The notes under the pieces were generated by a model. It had not been told where the DNA came from. It made no database searches and saw only the letters and a list, made by a program, of their open reading frames with translations. Made by a program: the position numbers and the translations under genes. Below, in pieces: positions 41,449 through 48,412 of a DNA stretch of 64,000 bases. The DNA comes from Isoptericola sp044389085. GTDB lineage: Bacteria; Actinomycetota; Actinomycetes; Actinomycetales; Cellulomonadaceae. Positions within the stretch are counted from its first letter, which is position 1, and every line of letters starts with the position of its first letter. The stretch covers positions 1-64,000 of the forward strand of contig NZ_JBIRXP010000007.1 in the NCBI RefSeq assembly GCF_044389085.1, in the 5' to 3' direction.

Positions 41449-42426
41449 CTACCTCGGCGGGGCGGGGGCTACCTCGGCGAGGCGGGCGGCGGCCTCGTCG
41501 CGGCGACGGGTGGCGTCGGCGAGGGTGCGCTCGGCACGCTGCCGGGCGACGACGGCGCCGCGCAGCTCCGCCTCGACGGCGGCGGCCTCCTCCTCCAGCT
41601 CGGTCAGGCGGCGGCGCACGGCGTCGCGCTCGGCGTCGGTGCGGCGGGCCACCCCCTCGATGCGGCCGACCTCCGCGGCGGCGGTGCTGCCCGCCTCGCG
41701 TGCCGCGGCGACGTCGTCCTCCGCGTCGGCGAGCGCCTGCTCCGCCTCCCGCCGGGCCGCCTGGCGCGCCTCCTCCTCGGCCGCGGCGTCGTCGCCCTTC
41801 CGCGACGAGGCCCGACGGCGACCGCCGCGCCCCCCGGGCAGGTCGGGCACCGCGTGCAGGTGCCGTGACGGCGCGTCGTCGTCGTCGACGGGCGCGATGC
41901 CGAGCGCGTCGGGGACGGCGACGGCGGACGCGACGTCGGCCCTCCCGATGCCGGTGGCCTGCAGCGGGCCGACCAGCAGCCCGCTGCGGACGGCCCGGCC
42001 GGCGTCGGGGTCGATCATCGCGGCCGTGAGGGTGGACTCCACCTGTGTCAGGACGGCGTCCGACACGGTCGCGCCGGCCTCGACGGCGAGCGAGCGGGCC
42101 CGCGCGGCGACGGCCGCGACGAGCTGTCGGCGCTGCCGGGTGAGCTCGCGCAGGCGCTTGCCGTCGAGGTCGTCCTGCGCCTCGCGGAACGCGGCGCCGA
42201 GCTCGACCACCTGCTCCACCTGTTCCGCCTCCGCGCGGGCCAGGTGGTTGACCACCCACGCCGCGGTCGACGGCTTGCGCAGCCGCTTCACCCGGTCGGC
42301 CGCCGCGTCCTCGCCGTCGTCGCGCAGCGCGGCGGCGCGGGCGTCGCGCGCGGGGACGAACGCCGCCGGCTCGAGGCCGTAGAGGTCCCCGGCGACGTCG
42401 GTCAGCAGCTCCGCCAGGGTGGGCAC
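41449..42426 (-). CDS. Coiled-coil hypothetical protein
   Basis: A 325-residue cytoplasmic protein. The N-terminal 170 residues form a conserved-looking domain (FVPARDARAAALRDDG, KPSTAAWVVNHLARAEA, DAVLTQVESTLTAAMIDPDAGRAV), then a linker with the Arg/Gly run PGGRGGRRRASS, then a long charged coiled coil (about 220-320) rich in Ala, Arg and Glu. Similar proteins are common in actinobacteria and unassigned. GTG 42426. Divergent from the MFS exporter gene, with two palindromic repeats between them. Confidence 0.75.
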   Translation of the reverse strand: MPTLAELLTDVAGDLYGLEPAAFVPARDARAAALRDDGEDAAADRVKRLRKPSTAAWVVNHLARAEAEQVEQVVELGAAFREAQDDLDGKRLRELTRQRRQLVAAVAARARSLAVEAGATVSDAVLTQVESTLTAAMIDPDAGRAVRSGLLVGPLQATGIGRADVASAVAVPDALGIAPVDDDDAPSRHLHAVPDLPGGRGGRRRASSRKGDDAAAEEEARQAARREAEQALADAEDDVAAAREAGSTAAAEVGRIEGVARRTDAERDAVRRRLTELEEEAAAVEAELRGAVVARQRAERTLADATRRRDEAAARLAEVAPAPPR

Positions 42427-42442
42427 CCTCCGAGAATCGCAC

Positions 42443-42486
42443 CTGTCAGGGCCAGCGCGCGGCATACCGCGCGCGCATCCTGACAG
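42443..42486. repeat. Intergenic palindromic repeat, copy 3
   Basis: CTGTCAGG (42443-42450) and CCTGACAG (42479-42486) flank a core with CGCGGCATACCGCGCG. The region is between divergent genes, so it cannot simply be a terminator. Confidence 0.75.
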
Positions 42487-42502
42487 CTCCCCGACGCGCG
42501 CG

Positions 42503-42550
42503 ACCTGTCAGGCCGAGCGCCAGGCATACCCTGCGCACCTCCTGACAGGT
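42503..42550. repeat. Intergenic palindromic repeat, copy 4
   Basis: Perfect arms ACCTGTCAGG and CCTGACAGGT (42503-42512, 42541-42550) enclose CCAGGCATACCCTG. The right arm overlaps a possible -35 (CTGACA) of the MFS gene promoter, whose -10-like TAGGAT is at 42567-42572. Confidence 0.75.
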
Positions 42551-42572
42551 ACGGGGCGCGGGCGCCTAGGAT
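42542..42572 (+). promoter_or_regulatory. Candidate promoter of the MFS exporter gene
   Basis: CTGACA (42542-42547) and TAGGAT (42567-42572) are spaced 19 bp, slightly long, and the leader before the ATG at 42586 is only about 10 bp. The -35 is inside palindromic copy 4. Confidence 0.4.
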
Positions 42573-42585
42573 CGTTTCGATCCCC

Positions 42586-43797
42586 ATGACCGAGAACCTT
42601 CCTCCCGCGCCGGCGTCCGCCATCACGCCACCCGTCGACGAGCGTCGCGCCACGATCATCCTGGTCGCGATGGCGCTGTCGACGTTCCTGTTCGTCACCG
42701 TCGAGTCGCTGCCGTCCGGCTTGCTCACCCTCATGGCCCCGGACCTGGGCCGGACCACCTCCGAGATCGGCCTGCTCGTCACCGGGTACGCGCTGGTGGT
42801 GCTCGTCACGACGGTGCCGCTGGCGCACTGGGCGCGGCGCGTGCCGCGTCGGTGGGTGCTGTCCGCGTGCGCGGGCGTGGCCGCCGTCGCGACGACGTGG
42901 GCCGCTCTCGCGCCGAGCTACGAGCAGCTGTTCGCCGCCCGCCTCGTGACCGCGACCGCGCAGGCGCTGTTCTGGGCCGCCGTCGTGCCCGCGACCACCG
43001 GCCTGTTCCGGCCCGTGGTGCGCGGCAGGGTGATGACCCGCCTCGCGCTGGGCAACTCGCTGGCGCCGGTGCTCGGCGTCCCCGCGGGCACGTGGCTCGG
43101 GGAGCACACGTCGTGGCGGTGGACGTTCGCCGCCGTCGCGGCGCTGTCGCTGGTCGTCACGTTCGTCGTCCTCGCCCTGTTCCCCACGCTGGCGCCGTCG
43201 GAGGGCGGGGCCAGCCGGGCGCCGCACCCGAACCGCCGCCGGTTCCTCTTCCAGATGGTCGTGACCGGCCTCGTGCTGACCGGCGCGTTCGGGGTCATCA
43301 CGTTCGTCACGCAGTACTTCATCGACGTCACGGGGTTCGCCCAGTCCGACATGGCCCGGCTCCTGCTCCTGCAGGGGGCCGCGGGGGTGGTCGCCACGAT
43401 CGTCGTGGGCCGATTCATCGACTCCCGCCCCGTGCCCGTGCTGCTGGTGGCGCTCGGCGTGCTCACGGTGGCCCTCGTGACGCTGTGGGCGTTCGGGGAG
43501 CAGCCGGTCGTCGCGGTCGCGGCGCTCGCGCTGTTCGGCTTCTCGTTCTCGAGCGTGCCGCCTGCCCTGTCGCACCGGGTGATGCTCGTCGCCCCCGCCT
43601 CGACGAACATGGGGGTGGCGATCTCGTCGTCCATGTTCAACGTGGGCATCGCCGCCGGCTCCGGGCTGGGGGCGGCGCTGGTCGCCGCCGTCGACGTGCG
43701 CGTCGTGCCGCTCGCGAGCGCCGTCGTCGTGCTGCTGGCGCTGCTCGTCGCCCTCGGCGAGGAGCGGTTCAACCCGCGCCTGCCGGGCGCGCACTGA
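42586..43797 (+). CDS. MFS transporter (DHA1-like efflux)
   Basis: A 403-residue membrane protein with 12 hydrophobic helices. Helix 1 region VAMALSTFLFVTVESLPSGLLTLMAPDLG, the loop GYALVVLVTTVPLAHWARRVPRRW (the A-motif position) and VPAGTWLGEHTSWRWTFAAVAALS match drug or sugar efflux MFS proteins such as AraJ and chloramphenicol exporters. ATG 42586 with a weak ribosome site and a TAGGAT -10. Followed at 12 bp by the YchJ-like gene, probably in one transcript. Confidence 0.88.
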   Translation: MTENLPPAPASAITPPVDERRATIILVAMALSTFLFVTVESLPSGLLTLMAPDLGRTTSEIGLLVTGYALVVLVTTVPLAHWARRVPRRWVLSACAGVAAVATTWAALAPSYEQLFAARLVTATAQALFWAAVVPATTGLFRPVVRGRVMTRLALGNSLAPVLGVPAGTWLGEHTSWRWTFAAVAALSLVVTFVVLALFPTLAPSEGGASRAPHPNRRRFLFQMVVTGLVLTGAFGVITFVTQYFIDVTGFAQSDMARLLLLQGAAGVVATIVVGRFIDSRPVPVLLVALGVLTVALVTLWAFGEQPVVAVAALALFGFSFSSVPPALSHRVMLVAPASTNMGVAISSSMFNVGIAAGSGLGAALVAAVDVRVVPLASAVVVLLALLVALGEERFNPRLPGAH

Positions 43798-43809
43798 CAG
43801 GAGGTTCCC

Positions 43810-44205
43810 GTGCTCGACGACGACCGCTGCCCCTGCGGTTCCGGTGACACCTTCGGCGCGTGCTGCGGCCCGCTGCTGCGTGGTGACCGCCCCGCGCCCA
43901 CCGCGGAGGCGCTGATGCGCTCGCGCTACACCGCCTTCGCCGTCGGCGACGCGGCCTACCTGCGCGCCACGTGGCACCCGCGCACCCGGCCGTCGTCGCT
44001 GGAGCTCGACGACGACCAGGTGTGGCGGCGGCTCGTCGTGCTCGCCACGCACGCGGGCGGGCCGTTCGACGACGGCGGCGAGGTGGAGTTCGTCGCGCAG
44101 TACCGGTCCGCCGCCACGGGCGAGCGGGGCCGCCTGCACGAGGTGAGCCGGTTCGTGCGCGAGCGCGGGCGCTGGTCCTACGTTGACGGGGACGTGTCGG
44201 GCTGA
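43810..44205 (+). CDS. YchJ family metal-binding protein
   Basis: A 131-residue protein starting with a SEC-C-type zinc finger, CPCGSGDTFGACCGPLLRG (Cys ligands at about 7, 9, 17 and 18), followed by the UPF0225/YchJ fold: AEALMRSRYTAFAVGDAAYLRATWHP. GTG 43810. The family is uncharacterised. It overlaps by 28 bp the 3' end of the convergent Asp23-related gene. Confidence 0.88.
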   Translation: MLDDDRCPCGSGDTFGACCGPLLRGDRPAPTAEALMRSRYTAFAVGDAAYLRATWHPRTRPSSLELDDDQVWRRLVVLATHAGGPFDDGGEVEFVAQYRSAATGERGRLHEVSRFVRERGRWSYVDGDVSG

Positions 44206-44705
44206 CGCGCGCCCTCCCCCGGGCGGCCCGCGCCTTCCCGGGGGTGCACGTCGGCGATGTGCAGGTCCACGGTGACGCGGCGGGCGTCGAAGTCGGCGCC
44301 GAGCGCGGCGGACACGGCGTCCGCGGCCGCGGCGCGCACCCGCGCCGCCGTGTCGGCGAGGCGGGACCCGAACCGCACGCTCAGCACCACGAGGACGGCG
44401 TCCAGCTCGCCGGCGACGGCGCCGGGGCCGGGGGTACCGACGGTGCACCGCACGTCGTCGACGCGGACCTCGCCCTCGGGGTCGTCGAGCGCGGCCCGCA
44501 CCCGGTCGGCCAGCAGCGCCGTCGCGAGGGCGAACGTCCCCCCGGCGTGCCGGCCGGCCACGTGCGCGGACGGCCGCACCGCGCGCAGCACACGGTCCAG
44601 GACCGACGCGCGGGCCCGCACCCATCCCTCGTCGGTCAGCTCCCGCAGCCCCGCGGCGGCGCGGGCGAGCACGTGGTCGTGCTCACCGTCGGGGGTCACC
44701 GCCAT
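44178..44705 (-). CDS. Asp23/Gls24-associated hypothetical protein
   Basis: A 175-residue protein with the segment VDDVRCTVGTPGPGAVAGELDAVLVVLSVRFGSRLADTAARVRAAAADAV that resembles the alpha/beta Asp23 fold, although the C-terminus is Gly/Arg-rich. ATG 44705 lies 10 bp inside the end of the sigma factor gene, so it is translationally coupled to it. Its place between the sigma factor and the Asp23 set suggests membership in the same envelope-stress module. Confidence 0.7.
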   Translation of the reverse strand: MAVTPDGEHDHVLARAAAGLRELTDEGWVRARASVLDRVLRAVRPSAHVAGRHAGGTFALATALLADRVRAALDDPEGEVRVDDVRCTVGTPGPGAVAGELDAVLVVLSVRFGSRLADTAARVRAAAADAVSAALGADFDARRVTVDLHIADVHPREGAGRPGEGARQPDTSPST

Positions 44706-45274
44706 GGCTCCAGCCTCCTTTCGAGGTTCACGCGGGCGCGGTGCACGGCCCCGCGCACGGCCCCGACCGTCGTCGACTGGACCCGCGCGACGTCCGCGTA
44801 GGACATTCTCTCCACCTCCGCCAGGATCCAGCAGGCCCGCTGCAGCTCCGGCAGGTCGGCCAGCGCGAGCTCCAGCGCGGCCAGCAGGTCGTGCGCCTGC
44901 ACGGTGGCGACGGGGTCGCCGGCGCGGTCGGCCGCCCCGCCGGCGACGAGGTCCGGGGGCAGCCCCTGCACCGGGTGCCGCACGGCGTCCCGCATCCGGC
45001 GGCGCACGACGTGCGCGAGGATGCCGAAGAGCCAGGTGCGCACGGCCGACTCGCCGCGGAACCGGCCGATCGACGTCAGCGCTCCCACGAGGGCGTCCTG
45101 CATGCAGTCCTCCGCCGCGCCGTCGTCGCGCAGCATGCGGCGGGCGTACCTGTACATCGCGGTGCCGTGGCGCGCGGCGAGCTCGCCGAACGCGTCCTTG
45201 TCCCCCGTCCGTGCCCGGCGGACCAGCTCGAGGTCGTCCACGGGCCGCACGTCGGCCACCGGTTGCGGGGACAC
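44696..45274 (-). CDS. ECF RNA polymerase sigma factor
   Basis: A 192-residue sigma-70-family factor. Region 2 is DAFGELAARHGTAMYRYARRML with AEDCMQDALVGALTSIGRFRGESAVRTWLFGI, and region 4 is LADLPELQRACWILAEVERMSYADVARVQSTTVGAVRGAVHRAR. GTG 45274 (VSPQPVADVRPVDD) has a GGAG site; GTGs at 45259 and 45337 are alternatives. The CRP-like palindrome at 45286-45301 would then lie at its promoter. No anti-sigma gene is adjacent. Divergent from the Asp23 operon, which it may direct. Confidence 0.87.
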   Translation of the reverse strand: MSPQPVADVRPVDDLELVRRARTGDKDAFGELAARHGTAMYRYARRMLRDDGAAEDCMQDALVGALTSIGRFRGESAVRTWLFGILAHVVRRRMRDAVRHPVQGLPPDLVAGGAADRAGDPVATVQAHDLLAALELALADLPELQRACWILAEVERMSYADVARVQSTTVGAVRGAVHRARVNLERRLEPWR

Positions 45275-45285
45275 CTCCGGCGCAG

Positions 45286-45301
45286 TGTGATCCAGATCAC
45301 A
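45286..45301. promoter_or_regulatory. CRP/GlxR-type palindrome
   Basis: TGTGATCCAGATCACA is a perfect match to TGTGA-N6-TCACA. It lies between the sigma factor gene and the divergent Asp23 operon, about 12 bp upstream of the chosen sigma start and 108 bp upstream of the Asp23 start. GlxR-type cAMP regulators bind such sites in actinobacteria. Confidence 0.65.
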
Positions 45302-45408
45302 GCGTCCCCGGCGTGACGATCCCTGGACGGCGGGCACTCACCCAGTGTCGGAACAAACTGACGACGGTGCGCGACGAACGCACCGCGGGCCGAGCACGGA
45401 GGCTAACG

Positions 45409-45930
45409 ATGGCCGAGAGCACCCACCAGAGCAGCCAGCAGCCGGGCGCGCCGCAGACCCGCACCGGCGGTGTCGACGACGCGAACCCAAGTCCCCGCGC
45501 CTCCGACCGCGCCGGCCGCGCCGGGCGCAGCCCGCTGAGCACGGAGCACGGCACCACGACCATCGCCGACGGTGTCGTCAGCAAGATCGCCGGCATCGCC
45601 GCACGCGACGTGGCCGGCGTGCACGCCGTGGGCGGCGGTGCGGCCCGCGCCTTCGGCGCCATCCGGGAGCGGATCCCCGGGGGCACCACCAACTACGCGC
45701 AGGGCGTGAACGTGGAGGTCGGCGCGTCGGAGGCCGCCGTCGACGTCGAGATCGTCGCCGAGTACGGCGTCGCGATCGCGGACGTCGCCGAGGCCGTCCG
45801 GCGCAACGTCATCAGCTCGATCGAGCAGATGACCGCGCTCAAGGTGATCGAGGTCAACGTCAGCGTCGACGACGTGTGGTTGCCGGAGGACGACGACGAG
45901 TCGGACGACCAGCCGTCGAGGGTGCAGTGA
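45409..45930 (+). CDS. Asp23/Gls24 family envelope stress response protein
   Basis: A 173-residue protein. After a disordered N-terminus, the Asp23 core reads TTTIADGVVSKIAGIAARDVAGVHAVGG, NVEVGASEAAVDVEIVAEYGVAIADVAEAVRRNVISSIEQMTALKVIEVNVSVDDVWL, which is the full domain. ATG 45409 has GGAGG upstream. A GGAAC -35-like element at 45350-45354 could serve an ECF promoter. First gene of a unit of at least six coupled genes. Confidence 0.92.
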   Translation: MAESTHQSSQQPGAPQTRTGGVDDANPSPRASDRAGRAGRSPLSTEHGTTTIADGVVSKIAGIAARDVAGVHAVGGGAARAFGAIRERIPGGTTNYAQGVNVEVGASEAAVDVEIVAEYGVAIADVAEAVRRNVISSIEQMTALKVIEVNVSVDDVWLPEDDDESDDQPSRVQ

Positions 45931-46337
45931 GCGTCCCGGACGACGACGCACCCGTCCCGTCGACGGCCGCGCGCGTGCGCGCCGCCGCGCTGGCGGTGCC
46001 GGGCGTCGCCACCCTCACCGCAGGCCGGTTCGGGGAGATCGCCACCTACCTGCCCGGCGGGCGGGTGCCGGGGGTGCGGATCGACGACGACGGCGTGCAC
46101 GTGCACGTCGTCGTCACGGCGACCGGCGTGCGGGACCTGCCCGGCGTGGCGGGGGCGGTGCACGAGGCCGTCCGCTCCGTCCTGCGCACCGTCCCGGACG
46201 AGGCGCAGGACGACGCGCCCCCGGCACCCACGACACCGACGACACCCGTGGTCGTGCACGTGGACGACGTCGAGGCCCCGGGACGGCCCGGCGGCGCGGA
46301 GGTCCCGCACGACGGGACGAGGAAGGACGAGTCATGA
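45927..46337 (+). CDS. Hypothetical protein of the Asp23 operon
   Basis: A 136-residue protein, GTG start overlapping the previous stop. The first 95 residues (AARVRAAALAVPGVATLTAGRFGEIATYLPG, VHVHVVVTATGVRDLPGVAGAVHEAVRSVL) look like a degenerate Asp23-like alpha/beta unit, and the tail is acidic and Pro/Thr-rich. No signal peptide. Likely a partner in the same membrane complex. Confidence 0.75.
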   Translation: MSVPDDDAPVPSTAARVRAAALAVPGVATLTAGRFGEIATYLPGGRVPGVRIDDDGVHVHVVVTATGVRDLPGVAGAVHEAVRSVLRTVPDEAQDDAPPAPTTPTTPVVVHVDDVEAPGRPGGAEVPHDGTRKDES

Positions 46338-46516
46338 ACAACCTCACCACGGTCGGCCTGCTCGCGGGCCTGCTGCTCGCTCTCGCCGTCACCACCGGCG
46401 GGTTCCTGGGCTTCCTGCTCGCGATCGTGCTCGGGGGCGTCGGGCTGCTGGTCGGCGCGCACCTCGACGGACGGATGGACCTCGGCGCGCTGCTGGGGGG
46501 TCGCCGCCGTGGCTGA
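46334..46516 (+). CDS. Small two-helix membrane protein (DUF2273-like)
   Basis: A 60-residue protein of two hydrophobic helices, TTVGLLAGLLLALAVTTGGF and GFLLAIVLGGVGLLVGAHLDG, joined by a glycine-rich turn, ending in GGRRRG. DUF2273-type small membrane proteins accompany Asp23 genes in many Firmicutes and actinobacteria. ATG overlaps the previous stop; the next GTG overlaps its end. Confidence 0.8.
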   Translation: MNNLTTVGLLAGLLLALAVTTGGFLGFLLAIVLGGVGLLVGAHLDGRMDLGALLGGRRRG

Positions 46517-46892
46517 CCCCGGCACCGCACCCGACGTGCAGGCCGACCCGGACGCCGATCCCGCGGCCGACGTCGCCGGCCGGGTCACCATGGCCGACCG
46601 CGTGGTGGTCAAGGTGGCCCAGCAGGCCGCGGCCGGCGCGTCCACGCCGGTGCGCGGAGGCCTGGCGGGCACCGACCTCCCCCACGTGGACGTCGAGCTC
46701 GCGGGGGCCCGCGCGCGGGTCCGCGCCCGCGTCGCGTCCACCTGGCCCGAGCCGGCCGCCGACGTGGCGGCCCGGGTGCGGGACACCCTGCGGGAGGAGC
46801 TGGAACGGCTGGTGGGCGTGCACGTCGACGACCTCGTGGTCACCGTGGCCGACGTCCGACCCCCGGCGGCCGAGGGCAGGAGGGTGCGATGA
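46509..46892 (+). CDS. Second Asp23/Gls24-like protein
   Basis: A 127-residue protein with VAGRVTMADRVVVKVAQQAAAGAS, HVDVELAGARARVRARVASTWPEPAADVAARVRDTLREELERLVGVHVDDLVVTVADV, a recognisable Asp23 fold with a variant N-terminus. GTG 46509 overlaps the previous gene by 8 bp. Probably forms heteromers with the first Asp23 protein at the membrane. Confidence 0.78.
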   Translation: MADPGTAPDVQADPDADPAADVAGRVTMADRVVVKVAQQAAAGASTPVRGGLAGTDLPHVDVELAGARARVRARVASTWPEPAADVAARVRDTLREELERLVGVHVDDLVVTVADVRPPAAEGRRVR

Positions 46893-47473
46893 CGACGATC
46901 ACCGGGACGGACGGGACGCGCGGCACGCGCGTGCCGGTGCCCGCCGCGCCCGGGTACCGCTCGGGGACGTCGGCGCGTGCCGCGGGCGTCGTGGTGGCGC
47001 TGGTGCTGATCGCGTGCGGCGTGGCGGCCGCGCAGGAGGCGCTCGCCGCCCGGTCGCTCGCGGGGCTGACCCCCGAGGACGGGTGGGTGCGTCAGGCCGT
47101 CCTCGCGGTCGAGGGCTCGACCCTCGGCCCGGCGGCGGTGCTCGCCGGGGTCGTGGCCGCCCTGGTCGGGATCGTGGTGCTCGTCGCGGCCTGGCGCGGG
47201 AACCCCCGGGCGGCGCGGCTCCGCGACGCACCCGCCGTCGAGCTGCGACCGCGGGACGTCGCGCGGCTGTCGTCGGCGACGGCGCAGGACGTGGACGGCG
47301 TGCTGGCTGCCACGTCGACGGCGTCGCGGCGCACGGTGGTGGTCCGGGTGACCAGCACCGGCGACGCGACCGTGCCGGGCGAGGTGGCGCACGCGGTGCA
47401 GGCGCGCGTCGCGGCCCTGGACCCCACCCCGCAGGTCCGGGTGCGGGTGACGAGCACCGGAGGTGCGGCATGA
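46889..47473 (+). CDS. DUF6286-type membrane protein
   Basis: A 194-residue protein with two transmembrane segments (AAGVVVALVLIACGVAAAQEAL and AAVLAGVVAALVGIVVLVAAW) and a C-terminal domain (RTVVVRVTSTGDATVPGEVAHAVQARVAAL) resembling the Asp23-associated DUF6286 pattern. ATG 46889 overlaps the previous stop by 4 bp. Likely a membrane anchor. Confidence 0.75.
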   Translation: MTTITGTDGTRGTRVPVPAAPGYRSGTSARAAGVVVALVLIACGVAAAQEALAARSLAGLTPEDGWVRQAVLAVEGSTLGPAAVLAGVVAALVGIVVLVAAWRGNPRAARLRDAPAVELRPRDVARLSSATAQDVDGVLAATSTASRRTVVVRVTSTGDATVPGEVAHAVQARVAALDPTPQVRVRVTSTGGAA

Positions 47474-48060
47474 GAGGACGACGTCGCGTGGTGGGCGCGG
47501 ACCGGGCGCTGCTGACGCTGCTCGGGCTGGTGCTCCTGGTCGCCGGCGCGGGCCTGGTGGCGCTCGCGTCCGGCTGGCTGCCCGCGGGTGCGGGGCTGCC
47601 CGGTCCGGGCGAGGCGGTCGACGTGCCGGCGGTGGCGGACGCGCCCGACGCCACCTGGTGGCCGGTCGCGTGCGCGGTGGCGGCCGTGGTGCTGGTGCTG
47701 GTGGGCCTGTGGTGGCTCCTCGCGCACCGCCCCGGGCCGCGCACCGCCGCGACGTCGCTGCCGGGGTCCCGCACGCGGGACCGGCTGCGGGTCGTGCCGG
47801 ACGCGGTGACGCGCGCCGCGAGCGCGGAGCTCGACGCCGACCCGCGGGTGCGGTCCGCGGCGCTCGGGCTCGCGGAGGAGCACGGCGGTCTCGTGCTCGT
47901 AGGGCGGGTCCGCGTCGCGTCGCGCACCGACGTCGCGGCCCTCGGGGCGCTCGTGGACGGCGTGGCCCACGACACCGCGCGGGTGCTGGGTCGCGACCTG
48001 TCCGGGCGGGTGCATCTCGCCGTCGCCCGCCGGGGCGCCGCGGAGCGGCTCGTGGAATGA
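47470..48060 (+). CDS. AmaP-like alkaline-shock membrane anchor protein
   Basis: A 196-residue protein with two membrane helices, ALLTLLGLVLLVAGAGLVALAS and WWPVACAVAAVVLVLVGLWWLLA, and a C-terminal domain (AASAELDADPRVRSAALGLAEEHGGLVLVGRVRVASRTDVAALGALVDGVAHDTARVLG). The same topology is found in AmaP, which holds Asp23 at the membrane in Staphylococcus. ATG 47470 overlaps the previous stop. Last coupled gene of the operon. Confidence 0.75.
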   Translation: MRGRRRVVGADRALLTLLGLVLLVAGAGLVALASGWLPAGAGLPGPGEAVDVPAVADAPDATWWPVACAVAAVVLVLVGLWWLLAHRPGPRTAATSLPGSRTRDRLRVVPDAVTRAASAELDADPRVRSAALGLAEEHGGLVLVGRVRVASRTDVAALGALVDGVAHDTARVLGRDLSGRVHLAVARRGAAERLVE

Positions 48061-48164
48061 CGCCGCGGCAGCGCGTCGACGCGTGCGCGCGGCGGGACCG
48101 CTTGCGAGCAGGGCGACTCCCGGGGACGTTCCTCGGGTCACCACCGCATCGGGAGGAGAGAGTG

Positions 48165-48338
48165 ATGGGTACCGGAGACAAGGCCAGGCACGCAGCCGAG
48201 GACGCCGCCGGCAAGGCCAAGGAGGCCGCCGGTCGCGCCACGGACGACGAGAAGCTGGAGCGGGAGGGGCGGACCGACCAGAAGAAGGCCTCGCTCAAGA
48301 AGGCCGGCGAGAACGTCAAGGACGCTTTCAGGGGCTGA
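48165..48338 (+). CDS. CsbD family stress protein
   Basis: A 57-residue, highly charged protein (MGTGDKARHAAEDAAGKAKEA, then ATDDEKLEREGRTDQKKASLKKAGENVKDAFRG) of the CsbD group, small general-stress proteins induced by SigB-type systems. ATG 48165 has a strong GGGAGGAG site. It is 104 bp after the AmaP-like gene and may have its own promoter; a terminator hairpin follows. Confidence 0.9.
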   Translation: MGTGDKARHAAEDAAGKAKEAAGRATDDEKLEREGRTDQKKASLKKAGENVKDAFRG

Positions 48339-48354
48339 CGCCCGCCGGCAGCGG

Positions 48355-48393
48355 CGACGGCCGGTGACCCGGGAGCCCGGGCACCGGCCGTCG
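48355..48393. terminator. Bidirectional terminator hairpin
   Basis: CGACGGCCGGTG...CCCGGG-AG-CCCGGG...CACCGGCCGTCG forms a long GC-rich stem with one bulged A, between the CsbD gene and the convergent nucleobase permease gene. Confidence 0.75.
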
Positions 48394-48412
48394 TCGTCCC
48401 GCAGGTCGGGGG

